Below, one piece after another: positions 8,732 through 18,323 of a stretch of DNA of 64,000 nucleotides. The translations under genes and the position numbers were made by a program. The first letter of the stretch is position 1, and each line of letters begins with the position of its first letter. This DNA comes from Maribacter_C sp947494565 (GTDB lineage Bacteria; Bacteroidota; Bacteroidia; Flavobacteriales; Flavobacteriaceae), in contig NZ_JBLFEP010000002.1 of the NCBI RefSeq assembly GCF_047345415.1, forward strand, positions 248,001-312,000. Direction: 5' to 3'. The notes below the pieces were generated by a model. That model saw nothing but the letters and a program-made list of their open reading frames with translations. It was not told the origin of the DNA and did no database searches.

Positions 8732-9659
8732 CCTATTATTTTTTATGGTCTTCTGTATCATGGGGGGTACCGCAAGGGCCCAAAGCCCTGAGGAAAAACG
8801 AGCGCAAAAAATGATGGATAGCATCATGGAAAACATGCCCGAGGACCAAAAGGCCTTTATGCAGCAGGTGATGGCAATGGGCGAAAAGGCCAATGAGAAT
8901 CGCACGAAAGAAAGAGCGGAAGTCCGAAAGGCGCAAGAAGTTAAAAATAGAGCCGCCGAAAAGAAGTCGGAAGATGAATTTTATTGGAGGAATACCATCG
9001 CCAGCAATACGCAAGGTAAATTTAGTAACTGGCCATACGGCAAGGCCGATATTAAAGTGCGGTTTTCAAATGGATGGAATAAACCTGCGGACTATCTAAA
9101 GGTGGGCGAGGTTTCCGCTAACGGACAAGTCACCTTGAAACTTCCGAATATCGATAGTTCAAAATGGCCAAGAACACCGATTGAGAAGGCCGATAACGAA
9201 GGAGATGGGATGTGGGCCAATCTAGAGTCATTGGCATTTTCAAATGAAGAGGTTACCTATTTTTCGACAAGATTCAGTCTGCACATCTTACGTGGTGAAG
9301 AAGAATTGGGGAATCTTAAAATAGGGAATGCCATCAAACCCGTAGTGAACTTGAATTCACCTTGCTGTATTGGTAAGGCGGGAGATGGGTACACCGCACA
9401 CTGGATGTATATGAGTCAGGGCCATAGTATTCAGGGTGCCGCATATGATAATGGAATAAATGGCAGTGAAGGCGAAATAGTACACGATTTAAAGTTTCAA
9501 CCCGGCTGGAATTTGGTCAAAGTTAGGGTAGAAGGCACAAAAGGAATGACGGCTAACGCAACCTCCCGAACCGACTATTGGAAGAACAAATATTATACGG
9601 CTACCACTTCCCTGCCTACCGACGCAAAATACTATTTCATCTCATTCGTAAATAAATAA
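8721..9659 (+). CDS. Secreted protein of unknown function with N-terminal coiled coil
   Basis: A 312-aa protein with a clear signal peptide (MKTNLLFFMVFCIMGGTARAQ), then a charged helical stretch rich in E, K, R and M (about 22-90) that looks like a coiled coil, then a beta-rich domain from about 95 (FSNGWNKPADYLKVGEVS; PGWNLVKVRVEG). Two adjacent cysteines (NSPCCIGKAG, about 214-215) stand out as a possible metal or disulfide site. I do not recognise the family. It overlaps its upstream neighbour by 11 nt and is followed after 3 nt by a 31-aa membrane peptide. Confidence 0.7.
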   Translation: MKTNLLFFMVFCIMGGTARAQSPEEKRAQKMMDSIMENMPEDQKAFMQQVMAMGEKANENRTKERAEVRKAQEVKNRAAEKKSEDEFYWRNTIASNTQGKFSNWPYGKADIKVRFSNGWNKPADYLKVGEVSANGQVTLKLPNIDSSKWPRTPIEKADNEGDGMWANLESLAFSNEEVTYFSTRFSLHILRGEEELGNLKIGNAIKPVVNLNSPCCIGKAGDGYTAHWMYMSQGHSIQGAAYDNGINGSEGEIVHDLKFQPGWNLVKVRVEGTKGMTANATSRTDYWKNKYYTATTSLPTDAKYYFISFVNK

Positions 9660-9662
9660 AAA

Positions 9663-9758
9663 ATGAGAGCTAGCAAACTAAACAAACTCATACATCTGGT
9701 ATTCGCCCTCTGGTTATTGACCATCTTGGTGATGGTCTATCTGGGGCTTGATATCTAA
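9663..9758 (+). CDS. 31-aa single-span membrane microprotein
   Basis: A very short frame, ATG at 9663 to TAA at 9758, three nucleotides after the stop of the 312-aa secreted protein. The product has a basic N-terminus (MRASKLNKL) and one strongly hydrophobic segment (IHLVFALWLLTILVMVYLGL), then D-I-stop. The position right behind an operon, positive-inside topology and full-length transmembrane span are what a genuine small membrane protein would show. Chance cannot be excluded for 31 codons, so confidence is moderate. Confidence 0.5.
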   Translation: MRASKLNKLIHLVFALWLLTILVMVYLGLDI

Positions 9759-9782
9759 TGCCTACGGTATAGATTTTCCAAG

Positions 9783-10634
9783 TTAATTCTCCATGGGTCG
9801 AACAACCATGATGCCGATGTTCTTATTTACTTTTTTAAGGTAATCGGCCAGTGGCAGCTGGGAGACCTCCACCTGCATCGACCCTGTAGAAGCGTGTAGC
9901 AAGTGAATGCGTCCATCCTTTTCACGAGTAGCAATGCCGGTATGGGTGACATCTAGTCCCTTTATCGAAGTGGCCAAAGCAATAATATCCCCGGTTTGAA
10001 TCAAATGTTCGTTCGCTTCAATTTGGTCTTGGGGTAGGTAACAAAAGCTTTCTTTGGCCAATTCTTTTTCCGTGGCGAGAATTTTTTCAAAGTTGCGATC
10101 ATCTTTCAGAAAGGGATACAATTCGCGATGTGTCCCCATAAAATTGATGTCCTTTTGAATGGCAATACCCCCGATTTCAGAAGTGATATCTTTGACGAGT
10201 CCTTTTTGATCGTTATTTCGAATCCATTCAGTAAAGTAATGTAGGCGAGAGCCGTATCCGTCTAGCTTGCCATCTTTATACCGAATGGTTTTTAATACAT
10301 CGATAAAGCTGTCAAAGTCAGCTTTTCCATCCCTAAGTGAAGTGCTAAAGGCCAATACATTCTCGACATAAGTGGTACAATCCAGCCCCTGCAAGTTAAT
10401 GACCAAGGTCTCGGTATCGCCGATCTCTAAGGTTTTGGCCACATACGGAATCTCTAAAAAGGTCTTTCCGACCGCGACCATGGTCTTTCCAAAATCGGCT
10501 TCCAGCAAGCCATCGATTTCGATAGTCTTATTCTCAAAGGCTTCTTTATCGGCCGGGGAGCATGTGATTTGCTGGGCAACGCTATTTACAACAACAAATA
10601 GCAAAGAACATAAGAGCAATTGTGATTTTCTCAT
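9783..10634 (-). CDS. DUF1460-family amidase-like protein (NlpC/P60 fold)
   Basis: A 283-aa secreted protein with signal peptide MRKSQLLLCSLLFVVVNSVA. The motif LQGLDCTTYVEN (Cys86) and a later VTHTGIA (His231) are the nucleophile and histidine expected of the DUF1460 branch of NlpC/P60 cysteine hydrolases, members of which are N-acetylmuramoyl-L-alanine amidases or related cell-wall enzymes. It therefore probably acts on peptidoglycan or muropeptides in the periplasm. It is convergent with the microprotein operon (24 nt between stops) and 118 nt from the next gene in the same direction. Confidence 0.85.
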   Translation of the reverse strand: MRKSQLLLCSLLFVVVNSVAQQITCSPADKEAFENKTIEIDGLLEADFGKTMVAVGKTFLEIPYVAKTLEIGDTETLVINLQGLDCTTYVENVLAFSTSLRDGKADFDSFIDVLKTIRYKDGKLDGYGSRLHYFTEWIRNNDQKGLVKDITSEIGGIAIQKDINFMGTHRELYPFLKDDRNFEKILATEKELAKESFCYLPQDQIEANEHLIQTGDIIALATSIKGLDVTHTGIATREKDGRIHLLHASTGSMQVEVSQLPLADYLKKVNKNIGIMVVRPMEN

Positions 10635-10752
10635 TGTGTAAAATTACTTGAAAAATCGTAAAAAGAATAAAATCACATTTGTCACAAATAGTACGGTCAA
10701 TAAAACAGGAGCACTGTACTCATATAGTTACTATATCAAGTTTGACAAACAA

Positions 10753-12135
10753 TTACTCCTCTTTAAAAAGTGTTAGAATTTCTAATTCTAGATCTCGATT
10801 CCAGAAGTCTGAGTTGGTTTCAAACGTGTTGAAAATAAAATCAGCATAAGACTCGCTTCTTAAACAAAATTCGGTAGTTGAGTACGTAATGTTTGCCAAA
10901 TCAATATGTGGATAGAGCGATGTCAGTTCCTCAGGGATTTGTCCAAGTGTGGGATAGATTGTGTTAGTGGAATGGATTTTTCTTATGGTAACCGCAGTTG
11001 CATCATCAGTTATATCGCTACGTACGAACCAAGAACTTGCTTTACGTTGATAATCTAGATCAGTATTGATGGTGAAACTATTGATGTTTTTGTCGACGAA
11101 TTCAACGATAGGTTTATCGGGTACAAAGGTGTTGTTTGGATAATCACCTTGTTTTCTGTAAAACCATTTATAGTCGTCCATGACCATTTGAACTACTGTT
11201 TGAAACTTGTCGAAAGTTTCGATAATTGGTATTTGCACTCGAGACCGATTGCTCGATGTGCTTTCTGGGTAGACACTAACGGGACCATCCATCAAGGTGA
11301 AAGCACCATTATTGTAGCTTTGATCTGACGTTAGCCCACGAGCAAGAAAGGATTTAAATTTTGTGGGAGGAAAAGAGAAATTTGCACCTAGAGTTACAGG
11401 GGTTAAATCGGCAAAATCTAATTCTGGTAGGGTAATATTTTGAGTTGGCTCAATAAGCGTATAGTGATATACCTGGTTTTTGCTATCTTCAATAAGAAGC
11501 AAATATTCCCGATTTTCATAAAACGGAATATTCTCCATTTTCATGTTGATTCCACCAAATACGTAACTTCCTGAAATACCATCAGGAAAAACAGACTTTT
11601 TACTTGTCGATAATGAATAAAAGGGGAAGCCTCCTAATGGCGGATTTGGGATGTTATTTATTGTTTGGTTAAAAATACCACTGGAGGCTATTTCATTTGC
11701 AGTATAACGATATGTGTTCAAAAACCACTTACTTCCTTTCTTAATATTTGGATAAGTTTCAAGTTCGTGCCTATATTCTTTAATGCGAAAATGATGATTG
11801 AATATGGTGATATTTAGTTGTTCAGGAATATCTTCTGGAACTTTTTCGAATACTAGTTGATCACCGTTTTCAAATGATTTATAATCGATTAGATTACCTT
11901 CTGTATCATGGATAATTATCCAATTCTGTACCTGTTCTGAAGTTGGAGGTGCAGATTCATATGAAGAACCCACATTGAAGGTAAAATAAACCTCAGTAGC
12001 AGGTTCTTGAGGCTCCTCTACTTCAGAAATAGGCTTTTCTTCTGTTTCCGGATTTGGAGTGGGCTCTTCATCTTTGGCACAATTGACCACAATCAAAAAA
12101 GCGAAGAACAAGAGGGGTATTTGGATAAGTTTCAT
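10753..12135 (-). CDS. Large lipoprotein of unknown function
   Basis: From the ATG at 12135 the 460-aa product starts MKLIQIPLLFFAFLIVVNCAK, a lipoprotein signal with lipobox Cys19, followed by an acidic, proline-rich linker (about 22-55) and a long beta-rich region. The frame extends 19 codons further up to 12192, but that would bury the signal peptide, so I use 12135. The linker and N-terminal strand region suggest a surface or periplasmic lipoprotein. I see no catalytic motif and do not recognise a family. Its third positions are more AT-rich than in the flanking genes, which may mean recent acquisition or weak expression. Confidence 0.7.
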   Translation of the reverse strand: MKLIQIPLLFFAFLIVVNCAKDEEPTPNPETEEKPISEVEEPQEPATEVYFTFNVGSSYESAPPTSEQVQNWIIIHDTEGNLIDYKSFENGDQLVFEKVPEDIPEQLNITIFNHHFRIKEYRHELETYPNIKKGSKWFLNTYRYTANEIASSGIFNQTINNIPNPPLGGFPFYSLSTSKKSVFPDGISGSYVFGGINMKMENIPFYENREYLLLIEDSKNQVYHYTLIEPTQNITLPELDFADLTPVTLGANFSFPPTKFKSFLARGLTSDQSYNNGAFTLMDGPVSVYPESTSSNRSRVQIPIIETFDKFQTVVQMVMDDYKWFYRKQGDYPNNTFVPDKPIVEFVDKNINSFTINTDLDYQRKASSWFVRSDITDDATAVTIRKIHSTNTIYPTLGQIPEELTSLYPHIDLANITYSTTEFCLRSESYADFIFNTFETNSDFWNRDLELEILTLFKEE

Positions 12136-12440
12136 TTCGTACTGAATTGGAAAATAGTTGTCGGAAAGGTAGTACATATTATAAGAGGGCACTTCGGTTA
12201 CTAGGTCAACACCATAAAAACATCGATTAAAGAATTTTTGCGCTGGTGTAACAAATCTTAATTTTTAGCTACCAATTATTTGCGCTCATATTCCGTAGCG
12301 CTTTTACACCTCGGTTTTTTTGCCGAAATTGGAACAATATAAAGAACCCCGGTTCTATTTCACCAACTTTTTATTTGCTTGACTTTACCAATATCGATTG
12401 GCTAGGGTAGCAAACGTTAAACACTAAAAACAAAAACCAT
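12136..12440. other. Intergenic region before the coiled-coil/AAA+ cluster
   Basis: A 305-nt divergent gap. It holds two near-identical words (TTTGCGCT at about 12236 and 12280) and a T-run near 12320. I find no exact TAnnTTTG element and no palindrome of the type seen at 28-60 kb. The promoter for the gene at 12441 should lie here, but I cannot place it. Confidence 0.3.
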
Positions 12441-13781
12441 ATGGCCGACGATTTTGATTTATTAGAGACCGATTCCGCTTCCGAACAAGAAAAAGTAGAT
12501 GTCAATTGGGGCAAGGCCGTTGACCAGATGAAGTCAAAACTTGCCCAAGAAGATGACCCCGAGGCACGTCAAAAAATATTGAATGCGACCCTTGACGATG
12601 TGGTAGGCATGGCCGAAAAGGATCGAAAGTCCCTGTTGGAGGCCATCAAAGATCTGACCGACTACCAAGATGAGGTCGGCATCATTTTCGAAAAATTCTC
12701 TACCCTTAATGCCGAAGAACAAAAGGTCATCGACGACGCCCAAAAAGGACTCGAGCGGGCCAAGATCGCCTTGGAAGACGCCGAAAACGTCAAAGACAAC
12801 TGGTGGAACAACCTTTGGGGAAGAAAATCAAAGATCAAAAAACGCGCCGAGGAGTTGGCGGTTGCCCAAAAGACCAGAGACGGGGCCGATTTGAAAGCGA
12901 AACAGATGTTTCAAGAACGAATCGAGTCTGCCGATGTACAGACCCTGCTAAACGAACTCTCTTACAAAAGTCAAGCCGCTGTTGGGCGTTTGAAAAACAG
13001 GGAAAGCGAAATCAAGGAGGTCGAAGACAAGCTTCAGGTGGCTATTGTCGAAGCCAGTAAGAACCACACCAAGGCCCTCGAAAAGAAAAAGGAGACTGAA
13101 GACAAACTTGAAGAGCAATATGCCTTATTGAAACAGGCGCGACAGGCTTTGGAAGAGATTGCGGATAAGCAATCCTCTGCGTATTCCGAGGCAATTGGAA
13201 AGGTCACGACCATCGAGCAAAAGGTAGAGGAACTCGAAGGCCTGAAAAATGCCTATACCACGCTGGCCGCCAGTAAGGACAGTTTTGTACACAAACACAA
13301 TCTCACCATCAAGGTGTTGACATCATTACGCAGTAATTTACAGACCCATCGTGCGAAATTAAAGAGTGATACGGATGAGCGCTTGAAATATTATGACGGA
13401 TACGTCGTGGCCTTAAAAGCGCGTACGGATCAAGAATTCGCCGCTATCTTAGAGCATCTGGGCGTTAAGACGGATGAACACATTGGTCAAACCTTAGCTT
13501 CGATGCATACCGCCAGTGCCAAAGCACGCCAAGAAATGATGGACAATATTCCGGTACACGAAAAAGTAATGCAAGGCGTATATTCCAGCTACGCCGAAGC
13601 CCTTCAAGAAATACGGGTCAAGGATTCTGAAATCCAGAAAAATTTCGCCGATCGCTACGGTATCGATATGAAGGAAATTTTCGAAGAGTATTATGCCAAT
13701 GATGGAGCTGCACCCTCCAACGATGGTGATGACGCTCCTCCGACACCCGCCCCGGAAGCTGAAGATGACTTATTGAGTTAG
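12441..13781 (+). CDS. Long cytoplasmic coiled-coil protein, first gene of AAA+ cluster
   Basis: A 446-aa acidic protein with no signal peptide or membrane span. From about residue 30 to 400 it is almost entirely charged heptad-like helix (EKKKETEDKLEEQYALLKQ; QARQALEEIADK), ending in a P/E/D-rich tail (DDAPPTPAPEAEDDLLS). A short W-rich element (DNWWNNLWGRK, near 117-127) interrupts the helix and may be a membrane-contact or hinge segment. The layout loosely recalls TelA/KlaA-type coiled-coil proteins, but I cannot align their motifs, so I do not assign it. It heads a same-strand cluster with an AAA+ ATPase and may be the scaffold or substrate of that ATPase. Confidence 0.7.
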   Translation: MADDFDLLETDSASEQEKVDVNWGKAVDQMKSKLAQEDDPEARQKILNATLDDVVGMAEKDRKSLLEAIKDLTDYQDEVGIIFEKFSTLNAEEQKVIDDAQKGLERAKIALEDAENVKDNWWNNLWGRKSKIKKRAEELAVAQKTRDGADLKAKQMFQERIESADVQTLLNELSYKSQAAVGRLKNRESEIKEVEDKLQVAIVEASKNHTKALEKKKETEDKLEEQYALLKQARQALEEIADKQSSAYSEAIGKVTTIEQKVEELEGLKNAYTTLAASKDSFVHKHNLTIKVLTSLRSNLQTHRAKLKSDTDERLKYYDGYVVALKARTDQEFAAILEHLGVKTDEHIGQTLASMHTASAKARQEMMDNIPVHEKVMQGVYSSYAEALQEIRVKDSEIQKNFADRYGIDMKEIFEEYYANDGAAPSNDGDDAPPTPAPEAEDDLLS

Positions 13782-13813
13782 ATCCATAGCATAGACTATA
13801 GAACAACAGCTGG

Positions 13814-13858
13814 TTGTAGCGTTTCGAAGTTTCGGAGCGCTAGAACCGGTAGCTACAA
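13814..13858. other. Imperfect inverted repeat between two cluster genes
   Basis: TTGTAGC at 13814-13820 pairs with GCTACAA at 13852-13858, with a nested TAGCG/CGCTA pair (13817-13821, 13838-13842) that is mutually exclusive with part of the outer stem. It sits in the 103-nt gap between the coiled-coil gene and the 350-aa gene. There is no T-run, so it may be a processing or attenuation hairpin rather than a terminator. Confidence 0.3.
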
Positions 13859-13884
13859 AACCTTAATCCAATTTTAGTTCTTTC

Positions 13885-14937
13885 ATGACCATCAATCAAA
13901 TCGTTACGCCTTTAGATAGCGCTGTTCTGGAAACCAAAGAACAGTACAAGGTCTATTTTAAGATTGTGGTACATGCATTGAACGAGTTGGTCGATAGTGT
14001 GGAAAAAGAGGATATCTGTACCCATGCCGAAGCGACTTTTGTCAAGCAATATGGTGAGTTGCTAACGTATTCGTTAGAAGCCTTCCGTATCAAGTACCTC
14101 TTTGACGATGAGGAAAAGATGCGAATCGACCTGACCGAATCCGGTTTTCCGAGTTATTTGGAGTTTCGATACCTGTACAACGATCTTGAATTGAAACAAG
14201 AACACGTGAACAAACTGCCCGAGGTTTCCCGCTTGAAATCGGAATTTTTGGAGACCCTCATGAAAGATAAGCAACCGATCAATGATAGAAGGTTGCGTCA
14301 GGCCGCATCCCTAGTCTATTATACCTCCGTTGAGAAGCGATTCATCTATAATCGTTTTGTACAGGGTAAAATAATCCCCGTTATGGGCCTTGATGCGGAG
14401 TATATGGTGAGTTGGTCCTTCTATGATGTAACCTTTAATCGACCGTTTATCTGCTTTATGTACTTTGATTTGAACAAAGAAAAGGCGGAAGATATCAAAG
14501 CTGAATTGTACGCGGTCTTGAAGCAGAGCTCAGACCGTGATATGCCCATTGATATGATGGCCTATGCCATCGATAAAAAATTACCGAACGTATTTCCAAA
14601 ACGGATCAAAAAGTTGGATTTGGGTCCTTTGCACAGTGTCTTTGCCAAAGATGAACTCGAGGTAACCCACGTTATTCTAAAGGCCATCGTAGAAAAGACC
14701 TTTGACCTTTCGGCCTACGCGATTTCGCTGCATGCCGATGAAGCGATTTCCACCTCGGAATTCAAGGAGGGTGGTTTTTTCAAGAAGCAAACCTTGCAAG
14801 TTTGGGAAAAATCAAAACGAAAGAGCTATCTGTTTTGCCCACATCGGGTGATGCAGGCGTTGTATGATAACATCCCCGAAACCATCAATGCCTTGACAGG
14901 AAATCCGATTGAGATTTCAAGTTTGAAACTAGAGTGA
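13885..14937 (+). CDS. Conserved-looking cytoplasmic protein of unknown function
   Basis: A 350-aa protein without signal peptide or transmembrane helix. The first ~130 residues are helical and the rest alternates strands and helices (RPFICFMYFDLNKEKAEDIK; VTHVILKAIVEKTFDLSA). It ends with a basic FFKKQTLQVWEKSKRKSYLF segment and a short tail. No catalytic motif or known family is apparent to me. Same strand as, and between, the coiled-coil gene and the AAA+ ATPase, with gaps of 103 and 174 nt, so it is probably part of the same functional set but may have its own promoter. Confidence 0.7.
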   Translation: MTINQIVTPLDSAVLETKEQYKVYFKIVVHALNELVDSVEKEDICTHAEATFVKQYGELLTYSLEAFRIKYLFDDEEKMRIDLTESGFPSYLEFRYLYNDLELKQEHVNKLPEVSRLKSEFLETLMKDKQPINDRRLRQAASLVYYTSVEKRFIYNRFVQGKIIPVMGLDAEYMVSWSFYDVTFNRPFICFMYFDLNKEKAEDIKAELYAVLKQSSDRDMPIDMMAYAIDKKLPNVFPKRIKKLDLGPLHSVFAKDELEVTHVILKAIVEKTFDLSAYAISLHADEAISTSEFKEGGFFKKQTLQVWEKSKRKSYLFCPHRVMQALYDNIPETINALTGNPIEISSLKLE

Positions 14938-15111
14938 GGTGTGAAAAGTATATAGAACGTAACAACGAAAAGGGAGGCGATACAAGTGTGGCTCGAACAA
15001 CCCTGGCACTAGAGGTCTATCTTCTAGGAAAAGAGCTCTAATACATAGGAACAGTAAGTCAAACGTCATAGGTCGAAAATCCAAAAGCGCAGTAGTTTAA
15101 AAGAATAGCAA

Positions 15112-17073
15112 ATGGAACACAACAGTACATTTCCCATAAAGAACTCCGAACTCAATGCAGTTCGCGATGAGGCGACTTCCTATTTAAAAGGAATCCAATG
15201 GGAGCAAGGCGGAAAAGCCAAAAGCCGGAATAAGAATAAAAAGGATGAATCGATTCTTTTATACTTATCAAAGGCAACAGGCAATGCGGCCAATGAAGTG
15301 ATTTCGGTGTCCAAGACCATTTTAGCCCTGAAAAAGCGGTTACTGCCTGATTCGGTGGCGATTCCTTTGCACCTGAACCGTGCGTTATTCGCGTTACAGG
15401 AAGGATTGACCATGGGCATTTGGTTGCGGGACAGTTATTCCGATGCTTCTGGATTATCTGCATTAAATGAGCGAAAATCGACCTTAGATGTAGCACAGCG
15501 GCGTGAATATGATTCCAAACAACAGACCGCCACAGCTTTTATGCTGCACGGAATCGCTTGTCGTATTCTGTTCGACTTGAAACCAGTGGCTTCGGATGAT
15601 CTGAGCGTGATGAAAAATAAGTTTGCCGGTATTCCCGAGCTTTCGGTGCTATCGCCACTCAAAGGCGTTTCATGTATGCTGTTCTACTATGATAAGTATA
15701 TGGGCCACCCTGAGATCATCACTTCAGATGAGGAGGTAACCAATTTTACCGTAGTCTTCTTTGAGGCCTTGATTTCGGAAATACAACAACGTCTGGGTAC
15801 GTTTGAATATACCGAAACTATAACCGACCGCACCTATAAGCTTGAAAAAAGCGAGTTTGCGATTTCTGGATGGAACAATGCCTTTGAAGGAACTGCCGTC
15901 AGTGTGGAGTTCAACAAAATCCGATTTGAGGAAATCGTGGGTAACCGTGATGCAAAACACTTTGCCCGCCGCTTGACCGAACGGATGATGAGCTATGATT
16001 TTGAGGTGAAGAAAAATCCGTTTCAAGAACTAGGCGGATTTATGCCGGTCTTTATGGGATATGGTATTCCGGGAACAGGAAAAAGTATGCTGATCGCGGC
16101 CATTGCCACGAAACTTAAGGAGCAGTGTGATGCGCTCGATATTCCGTTTTTGTTCCACCCGATGCCGGATACCTTGATATCTACTTTTCAAGGGGGATCC
16201 GCAGAAAAAATGGTACAATGGATGAAACCTTTACAAGACCCGACCAAACTGATTTTTGCACCGATTGACGATGCGGAGAACAATTTACAGGAGCGAACCG
16301 CACAGGGGGTATCTGCCGGGGTCAAGGAAGTCATCGGCGTTTTTCTGAGATATACCGAAGGGGCTTATGCCATTAATTATGGAAATAGTTCGATCGGTTT
16401 GTTCACGAATCTTCCGGAAATGTTGGATAAAGCGGTCATTTCGCGTGTACAAGGACGATTTAAGATCGATGGGGCCCGCACCATTCCCGATTTTGTGGAT
16501 CAAGACTACATTTGGTGGAGCAAGTTTCAAGAGACCATGCCCGAGTTTGTGAATATGCAAAATCCGAAGGATTATGAATTCTTGAGCGCACAGGGCTTGG
16601 CAAAGAACCTGAGTGAGATTTTAAACCAATCCGAAAAACCGACCGAGGCAAAGGTCTTAGAGATTTATGAACAAACAGCGGCGAAGCACCAAACCGATGA
16701 GCATCTGTTTTTTGCGGAACTATACAATAACATCCAACAGTCGTTTCCCTTTTTCTCTTCACGGGATATTCGAAATATTCAAAGTGCCGTTTCGCTGCGC
16801 CTGACCGATTTTGACCTCCCGGAAGAATGGTTCAATGATCCTGCCCTGTATTTTCAAAAGGACTATGATACGAAGTTCGGAATGCTCAAAGAACTCATGA
16901 AAGCCAATATGAAGGGTCTTGATTTCTCCGACATCCGAAGACAGGAAACAATTCGCTATTTAGATAATGTGGCCACTATTGCCGATACCGACTTCAAACG
17001 AAAAGTAGCCGGTCGTGTACACGACATGAACGTGCAACGGGCAGCCAGCAAACAATTTGAGCAAGGAAGCTAA
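15112..17073 (+). CDS. AAA+ ATPase
   Basis: A 653-aa protein: a helical N-terminal region of about 290 residues without a recognised domain, then a AAA+ core. Walker A is GYGIPGTGKSM with K324; the Walker B equivalent is LIFAPIDDAENN with D386-D387, where the usual D-E is D-D with a glutamate two residues on; sensor-1 and arginine-finger candidates lie in FTNLPEMLDKAVISRVQGRF. After the core come about 190 helical residues. The ATPase probably remodels a partner protein, most likely a product of this cluster. Its stop overlaps the next ATG by one base (TAATG), so the two are coupled. Confidence 0.85.
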   Translation: MEHNSTFPIKNSELNAVRDEATSYLKGIQWEQGGKAKSRNKNKKDESILLYLSKATGNAANEVISVSKTILALKKRLLPDSVAIPLHLNRALFALQEGLTMGIWLRDSYSDASGLSALNERKSTLDVAQRREYDSKQQTATAFMLHGIACRILFDLKPVASDDLSVMKNKFAGIPELSVLSPLKGVSCMLFYYDKYMGHPEIITSDEEVTNFTVVFFEALISEIQQRLGTFEYTETITDRTYKLEKSEFAISGWNNAFEGTAVSVEFNKIRFEEIVGNRDAKHFARRLTERMMSYDFEVKKNPFQELGGFMPVFMGYGIPGTGKSMLIAAIATKLKEQCDALDIPFLFHPMPDTLISTFQGGSAEKMVQWMKPLQDPTKLIFAPIDDAENNLQERTAQGVSAGVKEVIGVFLRYTEGAYAINYGNSSIGLFTNLPEMLDKAVISRVQGRFKIDGARTIPDFVDQDYIWWSKFQETMPEFVNMQNPKDYEFLSAQGLAKNLSEILNQSEKPTEAKVLEIYEQTAAKHQTDEHLFFAELYNNIQQSFPFFSSRDIRNIQSAVSLRLTDFDLPEEWFNDPALYFQKDYDTKFGMLKELMKANMKGLDFSDIRRQETIRYLDNVATIADTDFKRKVAGRVHDMNVQRAASKQFEQGS

Positions 17074-18323
17074 TGGAGAAATTAAGGGCATCGGGTTTAT
17101 TCGGTGGAGGCATGGTTGTGCTCTCTGGTTCACTGGCGAAACGCTATAATGAATGCTTGGATATGCTGGGGGTAAAACCGACCAAGCTAAAGACGTTTTC
17201 CATTGACGGTATGGGATGGAGCCCTGAAGTCGCCGTTGAGAAAAAGGAAAACTATTATTTGAATACGGGCGAAGCGAATGTGAACGCTATCATCATTTCG
17301 CCCCAACAGAAAGACAAGCCGGTACATATGCCCTCGCATAGTTTTGATCGCGATGTGATGGAAGCGGTTTTTGCGGCCTATGGGCGAGAGATTCGTGATA
17401 TCACCAAAGACGCCGCCCTAGTGCTTCATTTAGATCAACGGATCGATGCTTTTTTCGATCCTTTTGATCTACTTCGGTATGACACCATTGAAGTTTCATT
17501 TGCGGTCTTGAACGATTTGGATAAGAAGCAACTAGAGCAGCAGGCGTTTATCAATTTCTTTAACCGCGATAACAATTTCATTGATCGTGATGTGCACAAC
17601 CACCTCCTTAAATCAGCCAAGGAATACGGAGATCTGCGCGGGCGGAAATTGAAGTTGGATCCTATCAAATTAAAGGTCAAATCATTTCATACCAGGGCCT
17701 TCGGTGGGGTGTTCGTGCTAAAGAATTTTGTAAAGAAAATATTGGTGTTCGAAGATGAAAAGGTGTTTAAGAGTGCCATCAATGATACTGCGCATGATAT
17801 CTTATTGTTTCACAAAGACCATGACGAATTGATGGAGGCCTTGGTAAGTAATATGGTGCTTCGAAAAGATTTTAAGGGCGCTATGCGCACCCCTAGATAT
17901 GACCGCGTCAAAAAGCATGTTTTCGTTGAGGAGACCACAAAGACCGACCATCCCTTAAGTGAAATTTTGGACAGTCATTTCTTGTTCAAGAAGTACCTGA
18001 ACAAACTACCGAAGGAGACGCAGAAAAAGATATCGGGGGTTGAGTTATATTACCAACGCTTGATCGTTGACAAGAACTTGAAAATCGCGGAGTATGTCGA
18101 TGAACATTTTGTCAAAATACTGCATGAACCACATCCTTCGTTAAGCGAAGAGGAGGAAGAATTAGCCTGGAAGTTACTTTCCAAGATCGTACCCAAAGAT
18201 CCGGTACACCTCTATTGGTATGACAAAGAACAATTCTATAACATCTTTACCGCCTGGAATCCGGATTATCAAGATTGGGTCATCGATGAGATTCTTGAAA
18301 ACAATAAAAAACAGGGCATATGA
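17073..18323 (+). CDS. Unknown protein coupled to the AAA+ ATPase
   Basis: A 416-aa cytoplasmic protein starting MEKLRASGLFGGGMVVLSGS. It overlaps the AAA+ stop codon by one base and the following membrane protein by 4 nt (ATGA), so it is tightly coupled to both and may be a stoichiometric partner. The middle is mixed alpha/beta (DAALVLHLDQRIDAFFDPFD; FHTRAFGGVFVLKNFVKKI) and the C-terminus helical and acidic (LSEEEEELAWKLLSK). It may belong to a flavobacterial DUF family (I suspect DUF6638) but I cannot confirm that. No active-site motif is evident. Confidence 0.7.
   Translation: MEKLRASGLFGGGMVVLSGSLAKRYNECLDMLGVKPTKLKTFSIDGMGWSPEVAVEKKENYYLNTGEANVNAIIISPQQKDKPVHMPSHSFDRDVMEAVFAAYGREIRDITKDAALVLHLDQRIDAFFDPFDLLRYDTIEVSFAVLNDLDKKQLEQQAFINFFNRDNNFIDRDVHNHLLKSAKEYGDLRGRKLKLDPIKLKVKSFHTRAFGGVFVLKNFVKKILVFEDEKVFKSAINDTAHDILLFHKDHDELMEALVSNMVLRKDFKGAMRTPRYDRVKKHVFVEETTKTDHPLSEILDSHFLFKKYLNKLPKETQKKISGVELYYQRLIVDKNLKIAEYVDEHFVKILHEPHPSLSEEEEELAWKLLSKIVPKDPVHLYWYDKEQFYNIFTAWNPDYQDWVIDEILENNKKQGI

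Noticed and set aside
12441..13781. Assignment of the coiled-coil protein to the TelA/KlaA family
   Set aside because: Only the general helical layout is similar; the family's motifs could not be aligned by eye.
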